From: Emydura subglobosa
Lineage: Eukaryota > Chordata > Testudines > Chelidae
Direction of reading: 5' to 3'
DNA length: 64,000 bases
Assembly: GCA_007922225.1 (NCBI GenBank)
Contig: ML679960.1
Span: forward strand, 510,032-574,031
In this document: piece after piece, positions 22,948 through 36,084 of the stretch
Numbering within the stretch: position 1 is the stretch's first letter
How the letters are laid out: every line of letters begins with the position of its first letter
Position numbers and translations under genes: made by a program
Notes under the pieces: generated by a model
The model's database searches: none
Seen by the model: the letters and a program-made list of their open reading frames with translations, nothing else
What the model was told of the DNA's origin: nothing

Positions 22948-23246
22948 GGGTATGTCTACATTGGAACTGGTGGTGTAACTTCCTGTTCGAGGAGACATAC
23001 CTGTGCTAGCTCAATCAGAACTATTGCACTAAAAATAGAAAGGAAGTTGTGGTGGCATGAGCAGTGGGATAGGTTAGCCACCCTAGTACAATCTCATCTC
23101 GAACCTAGGTGTGTACTCGGGGCAGTTAGCCCCGCCCGCCATAGCTACATTTTTATTTTTAGCATGCTAGCTCTCATCAAGCTAGTGCTGATATGTCTAC
23201 CCAAGTTGGAAATTACACCTTCCATTTCCAGTGTAGAGATATACCC
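22948..23246. mobile_element. MITE family B, second copy
   Basis: Ends gggtatgtctacattgg and, in reverse complement, gggtatatctctacactgg. The interior has ctgtgctagctcaatcagaa and paired ctaaaaata and tatttttag blocks, matching 3961-4271 in order and orientation. Confidence 0.8.
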
Positions 23247-23859
23247 TTACAAGCAGTAAGAAAAATAAAGGTACAAAAAAGTTGTCTTTACTGTCACCGT
23301 TACCAAGTTAGTTGTACCATTATCCCTTCTTGGGGTTGCACTAAAGGCGCCCCCACAGATATCAGGCCTCGGACCCTTACCTCTCTTGAGGTGGAATTCT
23401 GAAATTCACCCACACTTAGACCAGGACCTGGGTTACATCTCCCTGGGTACCAGCCATGACTTCTTCACCAGATTCAGCTGGGTCTTGAACCTGCTATTCA
23501 CTTCACCTGAGGAGCTGTTGTTGGCCAAATCTTGTTTTTGAGAAATACATGAAAGAACAGAGCCACAAACACCACTCCCCGCCTTTTCCTACCAAAAGGC
23601 ACTTCCGCCTGACACACTGTAACTTTAATCAAAAGTTAAAACCTAACTAACTCTTATTGTTTTACCCTTTTAAATGTTCACTTACTTTCTATAAGTCTAT
23701 TTGTTTTCAAACCATCTTATCTGTTAATTTTACTCACTTTCAATATATTTGTAAGTATAAAAAGTCACAGTGTGAAATGTAATATATCTACTTTCAATTG
23801 TAAAAGACACTGTCAAAAATGAAATAAGGTTTGCTTTAAAAACAATATGTAAGTTCTTC

Positions 23860-24710
23860 AGCTAGGAGTTGGCCCTGAGTGATTGAAGTGTGAATGGCTG
23901 AGCAACTGAGTTGGGTGTAGACAGGAAGAGTGATTGAACAATTGGTCTCAGTAAGGGATATCAAAACAGACATGAAGAAAACACCAGCCTCACCTAAAAC
24001 GCTTGAAGGAAGAAGAAAGGAGCAACGGTGATCAAATGTCTGAAGAGGAACCCACCCTGATAACTTTGGAGCCAGCACATTTCAAAGGACAAAATCTGAT
24101 CAGGCTTGCAAGAATGTGGGTGATTGAGAATCACACCAAGAATGCATTTGCAGCATGACAATGCAAAACCTATAGACTTACATGGGGTCCTTTCCCTATA
24201 AAATGGGACAAGATGAAGGCTGGAGGTTCGGGTCTACAACATCATCACATCAGCCAGGAGTACCGATGTGCATCGGCAGAACCTTGCTCCTCATCTTCAT
24301 GCTCTAGTCACCTGGCCAGTGACTATCATGAGCACCAAGAGGCTGGTAACTATGACATCTGGAAGATCCCTATGTATGCTTGTCTGTCTCCCTGTCTGTG
24401 TATGTCTGTCAGTGTGTGTGAGTGTGAATGAAAGCATCAATTGAAACATGTGTCTCTGTAATTGTAGTATTGATATAATGTTAATACTGTTTTCCTAATG
24501 TTTACATTATTATTAATGCTATTTCACTAAGTAAAGCACAATATTAATGTTATTACACTGTTGATACTTTTCTTTTCTTTAATACTATTTACTAAGTTTC
24601 TGTGTTCACAATAAACGTGGCTTGTTGCCTTATCCCCTAAAAAGATCCTGTGATATTTGTTATTTGGGTAACACTGTGTCTAGTAGTAAATGCCTGGGGA
24701 ACACAAGGCC
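23860..24710 (+). repeat. LTR-like repeat with poly(A) signal (tentative)
   Basis: A non-coding unit with a promoter-like ctataaaatgggaca (24196-24211), a TG-rich patch (24385-24430) and an aataaa signal at 24611 followed by ggcttgttgcc. This order (TATA box, then poly(A) signal, then short tail) is that of an LTR. The ends were not fixed and no second copy is in the window. Confidence 0.45.
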
Positions 24711-25160
24711 GTCTCAAATAGCACTGTTTAACATTAAAAGAAGGAATACAGGATTCAGAAATATGGGTTAGAAATAACGCCTACAGAGGCTTAACCGTAA
24801 GGATCTTACATAGCCCTTTTAGTGTCTCCTAGTCTAGATGCCTAGGCCCTGCTTAGACAGAGCTCAGATTCAACTCCTACCTTTCTCCCAGTCTATATGT
24901 CAGCCTCATGCCATGCTGACCATTTCCCCATTCTTCTGACAGGGCAGCCTTTAACCAGTCATGGTTTTTGATCTTTAGGGTCCCAGTCCTGGCAAAACAA
25001 GTCCTGTTACTTCCAGGTACCAGCAAAGTTAACATATCACAGTTACAGCCCCTTTGTTCTTAGCTGCTTTAAAGGTGTATATCTGAGGCTGTCTTATCTC
25101 TTAGTCCTTTTTCATTTCTCCCCTATGTCAATCCCCAGTGCCAGTCTTGCTTAACCCTGA
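24711..25160. other. No feature recognised
   Basis: Non-coding sequence between the LTR-like repeat and the Harbinger element. Confidence 0.5.
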
Positions 25161-25586
25161 GGCCTGATCTACACTACAAAGTTAGGTTGACATTAGTTGC
25201 CTTGCATCAACCTATTTGTACATTTGTCTCTGACCAAAGTAAATGCCCTGTTACAGCAACACAGTCATATCACCTCCCCAAATGGTGTAGACTAGAGCCA
25301 TGGCAAACCTATTGAGATCATCCCAGTGTGAATGTAGACACCGCATGACTTGTGTTGACCCTAACAGTCTTCCAGCAGCTGTCCCACAATGCCCCATTCC
25401 CTGCAACAGTGACCACTCTGGGGTCACGGAAACTAGAAGCCACCAACCCCTTGAAAGAACCTGTGTGTTTTTTAAATGCCTTTTCCTGATTGTCCATCTT
25501 GGCGAGCATACCTAGCAGCTCTCCTTCGTAGTGTGCAGCTGCCCAACTGACCATGCCAGCTCCATGACCTACACACACGCCTAACT

Positions 25587-27180
25587 GGAGTAGAGAGGAG
25601 GTACTGGATCTCCTATATCTCTGGGGAGAAGAGGCTGTGGAAGCACAGCCACAGACCAGCTATAGAAACATGGACATCTACAAACAGATTGCACAGGGGA
25701 TGGAGCACTACAGGCGTCAGCAGCAGTTCCACATGAAGGAAGTTCACCAGGTATACCACAAGGCCAGGAAGGCCAACAACAGATCTGATTCTGAGCCACA
25801 GACCTGCTACTTTTACAATGAGCTACATGCCAGACTTTGCAGAGACCCCATCAGTACCAGCAGACCACCATGGATACCTCAAAGATGCCCAAAACAGAAC
25901 CCCCTGCCAGGAAACAGAAATGAGGAGAAGGAGACACAGCAGGGAAGGAGACACAGCCTCCAGCCATGCCACAAGACAGGACCTGTTGGGAGATTCCACC
26001 AGTCTAGCCAGTCCTGCCAGGTAAGCATGGATGAGCCTTATGAAGTGGAAGGGACCTCGGGTAAGCATGTTCATGCATTTTTCCTTACAATGTTTAAATT
26101 TAAAGTTGGCACCCAGCCCACTCCCAAGTTAAAAAGACTCAGGCATCGACTTATCGGTGTTTGATTCATATGAGAAGAGGTAGTGGTTCAACAAAAAGAG
26201 AGAGAGTTGGCATGTGCTTTTCATTCCCATTGGTTTAGGCAGGCGGGCATGCAGAGCACTTTGTTTATAAACACACAGGCATGTTCCTTATATCTTCCTG
26301 AGATATCTCAATTAAACTCATGGACATATTCTGCAATGCTCTCCCAAAGGTTTCTAAGGATGCCTGCCTTATTTCTTCCTCCACAGTAGGGCACACTCCC
26401 ACACCACTCTGTGATTTTAGCTGGCACCACTACAGTAAACAGGCTAGCAGCATACGGGCACAAGCAGCTTCCAGATACCAGTACCAGCTGTGCCTTAGTG
26501 ATCCTGAGGTGTAAGATATCAGCTAAAACCACCACCAACACCTGTGGAAAACAGTGCCAGCATTCAGTTCCATTGCTCTATACTTGTACCATGGAAAAGT
26601 GATCAAAATTGTACTGCTTCATGCAATCAAAAATCCTTCTCCCTGTTCTCCAAAATCATCAAGGCCGGGGCTGAAGAGCAATGCTGTGTAGAGGTGCTCC
26701 AAAGACAAAGTATTAATAAGCATGTCTTATTTAAAGTGTTTATGGGAATAAGGAAGGGAGTTTTGAAAAATTTATGTTTCTAGTGTGATGGTCAATTCAG
26801 TGATACACCTGTCTGTTTTTATCAGCAGCTTCCGCTGTTGCAGCCTTGAGAGGTGCCCTTGCTATCCCTGCAGAATGCCTGACCCTGATAAAGAGAGGAA
26901 AGAAGCGGAATAGGAAGGACATATTCACCAAGATCCTGCAAGTCAGTGCTGCCTCAGAACATGAACAGAGGGCCTGGATGATAAATACAGCAGATAGCCT
27001 GGAGAAGGAAAAGAGCAGACAGGAGAAAGGCCCAGGAGTCTCACCAGGAAAAGGAGAGGGAGATGCACCGGGAAATAATGGGTCCTCTCAGGCTGCAAAC
27101 CTAAATGCTACAGACCCAGGTTGACTTAGAGGTCCAAAAATCACAGACTCTCCACCCTTTGCAGCTCTTGGAGAGTTCCA
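25587..27180 (+). pseudogene. Harbinger Myb/SANT-like DNA-binding protein remnant
   Basis: The trihelix begins WSREEVLDLLYLWGEEAVEA (25587) and continues NMDIYKQIAQGMEHY, KEVHQVYHKARKANNRS and CYFYNELHARL, the usual Myb/SANT-like array of spaced tryptophan/aromatic positions; the second aromatic lies in DIYKQIAQGM. A donor-like gtaag near 26061 and an acceptor ...atcagcag near 26828 would remove about 770 bp. The downstream part then reads KRGKKRNRKDIFTKILQVSA and SEHEQRAWMINTADSLEKEK, the acidic/basic C-terminal helix of the family. In active relatives this protein carries the nuclease to the nucleus and to the terminal repeats. No start codon is well defined, and the gene is probably non-functional. 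Confidence 0.75.
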
Positions 27181-27639
27181 TAGCTGCAGCTCCTCAAAGC
27201 CCCCAACATACCATGTGGCATCACAGATGCATCCTTACCCCTACCACTCCATGCCAGGGGATAGCAAGCAAAACCACAGCTTCACATACACTGACCTATG
27301 AGAACCACAGATGATGTATGTGTAGCCACAGTGGATTACATTTGTGCACAGACTTTCCAATTTTACAGTTCTACTCTGTTAATTTATGTTAAAAGTTTGT
27401 GTTACATTACCTGTGCTTTTTTGCACATTGTTTTTTTGCCACTCAAATTTTTATTTTTGGATAATGCGCGGCAACTCAAAGTACACAGTATTTGCAAATG
27501 TACAGCAAACACTGCATAATTCATAGCTTCATGAAAACATAGTCATATTTTTAAATGTATAGCAAGCACGACACAATTCCTAACAGCATTGAAAGCTTCA
27601 GGCACAGAGAACAGTCCAGCACAGAACACGACAGTGGTT

Positions 27640-28600
27640 GTCCCTTAAAGTGCTCTTTCAAAGACTCCTTCAACTGCATAGCTCCATGTTGAGCTCTTGT
27701 AATGGTTCTTGTGTCTGGCTGTTCAAGGTCAGCAAACAGATGCTCCACCATCGTCCATTCTGGTAGCAGCTTTTCCCCTCTTGCCTCACAGATATTTTGC
27801 AGGAGACAGCAGGCAGCTATAACCATTGGGAAATTTTCCTCACTGATATCCAATCTAATGAGTAAACGATGCCAGCATCCCTTCAATCTATCAAAAGCAC
27901 ATTCAACTGTCATTCTGCACCTGCTGAACTGGTAGCTAAATCTTTTTTTGGTGCTGTCAAGTGTCAACATGGCCACTGTATGGCTTCAAGAGCCAGGGGA
28001 GAAGGTGGGGTTGGCTCCCCAGAATCATTATTGGTATTTCAATATCACCGATGGTAATCTGTTGGTCAGGAAAGAACGTGCCTGCTTGCAACTTTCTGCA
28101 CAATCCTGTACGCTTAAAGATGCAAACATCATGCACATTCTCTGACCACGCCACATACATATTACTGAAGCATCCCCAGTGCTCTACCAACACTTGCATA
28201 ACCGTAGAAAAAGTAGCCCTTTCTGCTATTGTACTCTGCAGCAAGATGGTCTGGTGCCAAAATAGGGATGTGCTTATTTTGTCTATTGCCTCACTGCAGT
28301 TCAGAAAACTCATTGCTGCAAATCCATCCACTATATCCTACACACTTCCAAGAGTCACAGTCCTGTGTAGCAAGAGATGAATGGCCCTACACATTTGCAA
28401 GACAATTGGCCCCACAGTGAATTTTTGCAATTCCAAAAAGACTTCCTACTGACTGACAGTAATCTGGTGTTGCAAGTTTCCACAGTGTGATCGCCACCCA
28501 CTTCTCCACTACCATTGCAGCTCTCATTCTGGTGTCCCTGTGCTGGAGAGCTGGGGCAAGCTCAGCACACAGATCCAGGAGTGTGGCCTTATGCACTCAA
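27640..28600 (-). pseudogene. Harbinger DDE transposase (nuclease) remnant
   Basis: Minus frames read, in order: KWVAITLWKLATPDYCQSVG (28510-28430), then SFLNCSEAIDKISTS with the first catalytic Asp (about 28290), LVEHWGCFSNMYVAWSENVH and LQAGTFFPDQQITIGDIEIP, a position LGSQPHLLPWLLKPY, then after a frameshift FSRCRMTVECAFDRLKGCW with the catalytic Glu (about 27900) and AACCLLQNICEARGEKL. In the family the second Asp is in GDxAYPL; here that box reads GSQPHLL, so the second catalytic Asp is gone. Frameshifts separate the blocks. It is a dead copy of the nuclease that cuts at TWA targets. Confidence 0.85.
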
Positions 28601-29282
28601 AAGTTCTGCAACCACTTCTTACATTCCAAATCTGCATTAAGATGTGATCCCACCAGTCAGTGGTCATCTCTTCAGCCTAGAAGCGGTCTGTGCTCCAAGA
28701 ACATCAACAATGTTAAATTGCCTTTTGCTATGCACCTCAGCAAACTGTCCCCCAAGAAATCATGTCTCCCATTTGTTGCAATACTTTGTGCAGGTCTGCA
28801 AATACAGGAGAATTGTGTGTCCTATATTTTTGCAAGGTTCATGAAAACAATTCAGAGCTCTGTGGACTCCATGTTTCTGTCAGAGGTGGCAGACACAAAA
28901 AAGTGCCTTATGGGATTATTTTTTAAAAGGTGCAAAAATTATGAGACATTTTGGTGGCATAATGGGATAGAGAAAGTTGCATGCTGGGAACTTGACTCCT
29001 AGCTCTTCAAGACCCTAGGCAAGTCATTTCTACCCCACAAGACATTGTGAAAATTCCCCAAAAGGCATTGCACCAGAGGGCAGCATGCTACCCACTGGGA
29101 TAGCAATCTCTAGTGCAGCTCACTTTGCATCAGCACAAGCACTCCTGGTGAGTACAGGGAGCAGTGACTCAAGCACTCAAATACGCATGTACGTGAGAAA
29201 TATACAAATTTTAGCAGCTATACACCAATGTGTATACTTGTGTCAACTTGTGTTGACGGAAGTCTGTAATGCAGACATGGCC

Positions 29283-30888
29283 TAAATAGGCAGCGATACC
29301 AAAGTGAACTGGGAAACAGACTCAAAATATTCATAAGAATAATGTAGCTATCTCCCAGCTCATCATTATAATAACGCCTCACTGGACTTAAAATAAAATT
29401 AAACACATTCTTAAGGCATCTTCTAAAGAAAAAGATATCTTTCCCCCTAGCATCACATCTTCATTCACAAGATTTCTAACCCAGCCTCCAAATTTATTTT
29501 AAAATGTCAGTATCTTCTGCTGACTTACAGCTTCCACCTGGATCCTGTGCTAGTGTCAATACTACTGCTAATCATGTGAGCATTTCTAAACTATCAGCCT
29601 GCCATTACTTTTGTTAGCTATTGGATTACAATGATTCTGTATCTTTATAAAGTCTCGTATTTGAAAATGAAGTAACCTCTGCTAAGTAAAGACAGAATTC
29701 TAAGAAGTCTCTATGTTTTATAGAGATTAAGAAGCTTAAGTGAAAAAAATAACTAAAAAACAGATTACTTGAGATTACTCTCTCCTCCTTTACATACAGC
29801 AGAAATGTATTTTATATGCTATAATAAAATACTCTGATGTTAAAAATGCTTTTAAAAGTCTGGGCTGACACTACATTTACAAGAACAGTCATCAAAGCTG
29901 TGTTCACAAGACATTAAATTATACAACAATAATTTGCACAAAACAAATTACTGTAAGCACAAGTGGGTACTCACTTGTCTATGTGATTATCCATTCTGCA
30001 TGTGAAAAAAATGCATATTTTGCAGGCATAAACACCATTTACACATATGCAACTTAGGTAACTATTTTTGAAAATGTGTCCAACATGGTCAGAGCTTCAA
30101 AATAATCTTGGTTAAACAGAAAAAAAAATTTAATTTACATTTAGCATTTATATAGTATTTTACATGTTCAAAGAGCTTTACACACACTAACTGATTACTA
30201 CTACTGTACATTATGCTAAAGAAATTTGCCAGTGTGGGAGACGTTTTCACTGCACTACTCAAAATTCTTATCAAGAATCAAGTTCAGAAAGTAATTAATA
30301 TATTATAATAAAACAATAATATATTATAATAAAATAATTAATATAGTATAATATAGATTATATACAATATATTATAATTAATAAATATAATAATTAATAC
30401 ATAATACAATAAAATATTTTTTAAATATAGCTTAAAACTTTTCCCACAGGCTTCACTGAATCCCTAAGTGAACCCTCAGTCTTCCCCAACTTCCGTCTCT
30501 TCAGCTTTTTCTCCCTCAGGGTCTCACATATCAAAGGCTAATGGAGACCTGAAATTTCCCTTCAGATTCAGAGCCCATTGATTTTGCTCCTTGATCAGCC
30601 TGTCTGATCTTCCAGTGAATGACAGGCATTTTCTTTTATCCTTGGAGCCAAGAGCATTGTTTCAACTGTATTGCCAGTACCAATCAACTTGGGAAGAGAG
30701 AGATCCAAATCTTCCAGAATGGCAAAATACAGCACTAAGTACTCATTTGTTTAGTACAAATGTGATAGTACAGGATGTTTTGGGAATGAATCAGGAATGT
30801 GTAGTAATGGGGACTGTTGTCCATAGGACCCCTGTCTCCTGCCGCATTTATTACAGAAGTTAATGTGTGTAATGAAAGAGACATGGGA
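29283..30888. other. AT-rich sequence, no gene; extreme AT patch
   Basis: Mostly unique-looking AT-rich DNA. 30290-30425 is an almost pure A/T stretch of overlapping taatatattata words, likely a decayed microsatellite. Confidence 0.55.
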
Positions 30889-31365
30889 TTGCAGGAAGAG
30901 GGAGGATGGACTCACAGGTAAAGCAGTTAAATGCCATCCCAGAGAACTGGGTTATATCCTTGCTTCTGCCACAGAGTTCCTACATGAGACTGGAAAAATC
31001 AGTTAAGCCAAACTTTTCATAGCTGCTCACTTACTTCATGTTCCCTCATTTTCTAGGTGCCCAGTGTCAGACCCCTGGAACCAAATATGTAGAAGAACTG
31101 AGCATTGATTTTGAGCCCTGACAATTGACCGGAGCTGTGCTTTCAACATATAAAGCGCAATAAAATGCTAAGTGCTCTGGAAAAACAGTTCCTAGGCATC
31201 TCAAGATGAGCACCTCAAATTAGTGGATCTTTTTACCTTAAATGCTCAGTGCCTCCATTCCCCATCTGTAAAATGGGGACAATATTACCTCAATTCATAC
31301 TATAATGTTTATGAAGTACTTGGGTACAATGGTAAGAGCACCACAGAAACACTCATGAGAAAATT
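30889..31365 (+). mobile_element. CORE/MIR-type SINE copy, internally interrupted
   Basis: The left part is agaactgggttatatccttg then cttctgccacagagttccta (30940-30995). The right part is tcagtgcctccattccccat then ctgtaaaatggggacaatat (31240-31285). These are the middle and 3' parts of a MIR-like SINE (…gggcaagtca…tctgtaaaatgggga). About 200 bp between them look foreign to the SINE. Confidence 0.6.
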
Positions 31366-31844
31366 ATTATTTTATTCAGTGCAGGGTTTGGATGTTGTAC
31401 ATGAAATAAAGGCCGGGCCACACCTTGAATGGGGAGAATGAAAATAAATAAATATTGAACAACCACCTATTCACTGAATGAGGCAGGGATCCTGTGGGAA
31501 AATAAGGCAGTATGTGATCATTTACTTAAAAGCTATCATAATGCACTTGCATGAGAGAACCAAGTTAAGATTGCACAGGTGATGTTACTTTTTTCTAACT
31601 TTTGAGTGCTTGGCTTTGCAACCTTTACGTTTCTTTTACAGTAAATTTTATTTGTTTGTGTTTTTCTTTATGTATATTTTTCATTTTATATTATTGTGGG
31701 TGTGGTCTACCTTAAAGGGTATATTAGCAGTAAGTAGCCCCTAAGAAATCAAAGTAATGAATATTACAATGCCGTTGTTGTCTCTCTCTGCAATAAACTA
31801 CATTTTCCAATAGCTTGCATTATAACAGAAATTTTGTGTAGTCG

Positions 31845-32045
31845 ATTGGATTGAGAATGGGGCTGGGAGCCAGGAATTTCTACTTTGTCACCAACTCACT
31901 GTGTGGTGGTCTTGGATAAGACATTCTCTCTCAGTTTCACCTGCTATAAAATGGGGATATACTTACTTCACAAGGATGTTGTGACAATTGACTAATGTTG
32001 ATTCAGTGCTTTGAACATATAAAGAATTATTTTTAATCCTATCTT
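31845..32045 (+). mobile_element. MIR/CORE-SINE copy
   Basis: Contains ggctgggagccaggaattt, caccaactcactgtgtgg, tcttggataagacattctct and tataaaatggggatatac in the order of a MIR element, followed by ttcacaaggatgttgtgaca. An ancient tRNA-derived SINE, non-coding. Confidence 0.78.
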
Positions 32046-34711
32046 AGTTTTATTCACAATTTACTCTGAATTCCCATTTTCAATATATGGAATTTTGCCA
32101 GCATATCTCCTAGTATGTTGTGCAAGTTTGAGAAAAACAAGTATTTAGACACAATTTACAAGAACTACTATCACAGATGGTGTCATTTTTGGAACTCAGT
32201 GAAGAAGCCAGACACATAATCAGCATGAAGACCGAAGTACCTTTTTACTCCTAGACATATTATCTAGATTTAGAATAGATATACCAGTGTAAGAGTGAGA
32301 AGCAGCTAGAATTGCTATATCACTACTATGCTATATCTAACCAGTAGTTCAATAACAATATTTTCCAACCTCCATGGCTAGAGATCTAGCATTTTTACAA
32401 ATATAAAACCTGTCTTAGATAGCAGCTTGCCAGCTATGACAAATTACTCTGGGCCTTGTATCCAATGGTTATGCATGTTTCACTATCCTGAAAATGCCTT
32501 TGGTGAAATCCTGATTCCATTGAAACTAATAGGAGCTTTGTCCTTGGCTTCATCTAGGGCTTGGATATCACCTCTTGAACTTATCAGTTATTTAAAAAAA
32601 AAAAAAGAGAGAGAGAGAGATTATAGTAACCATTTTTCAGATATTTAGGGCTTATTTTGAGAATAAGTGAGTACTCAAATTCCCATTAAAGTAAAAGGGA
32701 ACCAAGGGTCCTTAGCACATTGAAAATTAGGGCCCCTTATTTTCAAGGTGGTTTGGGACAAATCTAAGAATGCTCAGAGAAAAAGCTCTTCCTACTATCT
32801 TGCCTCAACCAATCCTTACCTTCCATCATGATTAAGCCTGGTTTAATATTCATGAAAGTTCAGAGACATAGCAACCATAGTCCTCCATCTACAGAACAGG
32901 ATTACAACACTGGCAATAGGCTTCCCCATCATGCACATAACCAACATACCAGAATCCTCTTTTAAAAAAGACCAAAAGTAGTCCAGCCTCCATGCTTGTT
33001 CAATCCTTGCCTACAGCTGCTTCAATACTACAAAAATAGCATCCACGAATTCTAATAGATATTTGGTTCAACCACACATGTGCCCTGTTTTGTTATTCAC
33101 GAATATCTGTGCAAACAAATGGTTTGGAGAGTGGCTCTTCTTTGATGCAGGCAAACAAGAAGAGTCATTCACTTTATGTCTTTGGTTTAAGACGTTTCAG
33201 TCATCCTACAGGGAGCACAACAGCGTATGAGTTAGCTGGCTAATCACACACTGCATGTTATGAACACTGAATAATTGAATGTACTAATCAACAAGGTTCA
33301 AAGGTGTTTAGCCAAACTATCAAACAAATACTTAGCAACAATGAATATATTGTCATAAACCAGGATCTCTTTAACGATTCATGAACAATTAACTACATTT
33401 GTTGGATAATTTGCCTCCAACTGACATATTGTATGTACTACACTACTATAATTTTTTGGCATACAGACACCACAGCCATTACAAATGGATACTTAGGATC
33501 ACAACTGCTGACTTTTTGCTTTGCCTGTCCTTTGAATACATATAACCTTATTCCCTAACTTCTTTTTGCAGGTAAGAACCTGTTAATTCTGCTGAATCTG
33601 TCTCCACCCAGATTAACTCAAGAGAACCACAGAAGTAAATTGAAAACAGACATTTCACACTTGCCAGCTACAGTAGTAAATGTGCCAATAGTCACATGAG
33701 AATATTTCCATTACAGTGTTGACTAGGGCTGTATGAACTAGTCTGAACAATGTACAAAAGACACCCCAAATTTGAACCAAACCTGAACCTTTCTTGCCAT
33801 TTGAAAAAGGTCAACTTTATTTATTTTATTTTCTGCACTTTCACTCATAGAGAAAAACAATGAAGTACCTTGAGAAAGGTTGTTCATGTGGTATTTTTAA
33901 CTAAAATGTACTTAAAGTTATATAAAAAAGGCTGTTTCCCCCTTCCATCCCCACCATGGAGCCAGATATATTTCTAGACAAAGAAATTAAGATAAGCTCT
34001 GAATTCTGGATAATTATCCAAATCAAACCTCTTAAGGATCACCCGTCATTTAATGTTGAATACCTTGGCTGGGTAGCAACAGAAGCCGGCCAAGGCTGCA
34101 CATTCCCTTCAGGTCATAAGCTGGCCATACCGACGTAAGAAAAACATTTGAAAAAATATAATAATGTTGATCAGTGTTTTCCGCCCACTGAAATGCAAAT
34201 TGAGAATGTGAAAGTGAACAAAATATGATATTGCAAGAAAAGACTGTGCAAAATATTTCCACATTTCAAATTTTTCAGTGGAGAATTATATATCTAATTT
34301 TTTTTCAAACTTTTATTTAATATGAATTTTCACTTTTTTGTTCAAAATATTTTAAAATATTTTGAAAGAAAAACCCCATATCATATAGTCAGACATAAAA
34401 TGACCTTCTTCTTCAAGCTTGTGTCCTTAACAGACACAGAATTAAGTTGCACAAACCCAGCACAACCAACCTCTTTCCTTCCCCCAAATTACAATTCTCT
34501 TCATAAATTAAAATCAAGGGTTCGGTCACATACAAAGGATGCACGCACACAAATTAGTTAACATACTGTACATATTCTCCTTAATTTATTTACATTTCTA
34601 TATCAACAATCAGTATGTGTCTTAAAGCGTGCCTAATTTCAAAGCTTCTACCCACAGTGACTCAGATAACAGAGACTCAGATAACAATAGAGAGTCCCTG
34701 GTCCCAACAGA
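32046..34711. other. No gene recognised; (GA)n run
   Basis: A run of A then (ag)n lies at 32593-32621. The rest is AT-rich and non-coding. 34664-34690 has a small local duplication (gactcagataaca). Confidence 0.5.
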
Positions 34712-34967
34712 GGGTATGTACACAGTGACGGTGGCAAACGATCTATCCGGATCTACTGAGCTGCATTGAAGACCCGCTCAACTGATCCGGAAGTCAATTC
34801 AATTAAACCACCTCCTCAAAAGGCGTAGCGCTTCATTGATGGGAACACATTTCCTGTCAACGCAGCGTAGTGGAGACGGTGCACAGAAGAGGCTTTAGTA
34901 AGTCAACATGAGTTACGCAACTATGTAGAGTAGCTTGTGTAGATGTTTCCCGGTAAGTGTGTACTAA
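34712..34967 (-). mobile_element. MITE family C, second copy (inverted)
   Basis: Reads as the reverse complement of 15488-15781: acagtgacggtggcaaa, aaaccacctcctcaa, gtcaacgcagcgtagtgg and gagttacgcaactatgtaga occur in the expected order. Non-coding. Confidence 0.75.
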
Positions 34968-35044
34968 GTCAGAGTCTGAATGCTGAATAGATGTATTTTC
35001 AATTTGTTGATTTATATGTATCTCCAAATAGCATAGGCTCTTTG

Positions 35045-35250
35045 GAAGTTTTTAAATCTGCCACAAATCTTAATTCCAACCTGATTTTCTCTGTGACCTT
35101 GAACAACCCACTTGTGTGCTTCCCTTTCCCTTCTACAAAATAGAAGTAATACCTACTGCTCTTATAATGGTCTTGTGGATTAATTAGATATTGTTTGTAA
35201 CCTGCTTTGAAAATTAAAAATGCCAGAGAAGTTCTAAATATTATTAATCA
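35045..35250 (+). mobile_element. MIR/CORE-SINE copy, diverged
   Basis: Reads tctctgtgaccttgaacaac, ccttctacaaaatagaagta, then ataatggtcttgtggattaa and ctgctttgaaaatta, the order of a MIR element; divergence is high. Confidence 0.6.
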
Positions 35251-36080
35251 TTAAGTGCTTGGAGACAGACTTTTCTTGTTCTGTAGCAGCCAGAAGAATT
35301 TGTTTGCGTCTATAATGTTCCGTAGAGTTTACTTGTGTCTTCTTCATGGGGAGAGGCGGGGGAAATCAATAAAGTCTTTTGTCCACTTATGTTCCACAAT
35401 GGCTTGTCTGATGTCCATAGTTGTTCTTTTGTTGGAGAGGAGATGACACCTCTTGTGGTAAACTAGTATTTCACACTTGGTAATGCTTCTCTCCTGACTT
35501 TTGGGGTTTACGGTTTTAGAGCAAACACTTTTATAATTACAGAGTAAGCACTTAAATATTATCTTATAACTTGGGATATAGATATCATAAGTGAGATTAA
35601 TGCATGCAGCAATTCACAAGCATTTCATGAAGTCTAAACATTAAACATATTTTAAAATCTAATACCTATTTTAACAAATACTAACACAGAGATGAGAGAC
35701 TGATTTCCAGTTATGCATTTGTCAGTGTTCAGTGAGACCTAAGGGCCTTGGCGTGAGCTGGCACCTGATCTGCCAGCGTCACAGTTTACATACCATAACA
35801 CATTGTCAGGCAAAGGAGAACACAACCATAATCTAACTTTAAGATTATTTGCCTCCTTATACTTTTGCCTCTTCTTTAAAAAAATTTGTAGTTATTTCTT
35901 TTGGGTTAATCTTTAAAATTATAGTTCAGAATCTTGGAAGTTACAGGTTCTTCTTTGCAAGAAAAAAAAATCCTAGATAGTGGAGTCTGTGACCAGATTT
36001 ATGCTAAACTATATTTTCAAATTGTTGTTTTGTTTATCAAACACATCTGTATCCCTCCTGGGAAGTGCTATCTTAGAGTT
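35251..36080. other. No feature recognised
   Basis: Non-coding AT-rich sequence. Confidence 0.5.
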
Positions 36081-36084
36081 TTAT

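Larger units (their letters stand above)
25161..29282. mobile_element. PIF/Harbinger DNA transposon, full length but decayed
   Basis: The left end ggcctgatctacactaca and the reverse complement of the right end ggccatgtctgcattaca form terminal inverted repeats. The flanking trinucleotides are tga and taa, a degraded form of the 3-bp TWA duplication typical of the superfamily. Inside are the two genes that define PIF/Harbinger: a Myb/SANT-like DNA-binding protein on the plus strand and a DDE nuclease on the minus strand, converging. The 4.1-kb length fits an autonomous ancestor. Both genes are inactivated. Confidence 0.85.

Noticed and set aside
26820..27124. Host exon coding the K/R- and E-rich helix
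   Set aside because: It matches the C-terminal part of the Harbinger Myb-like protein and lies inside the TIR-bounded element, so it is not a host gene.
30290..30425. Matrix attachment or replication origin in the extreme AT patch
   Set aside because: AT richness alone is not evidence; the words look like a decayed microsatellite.
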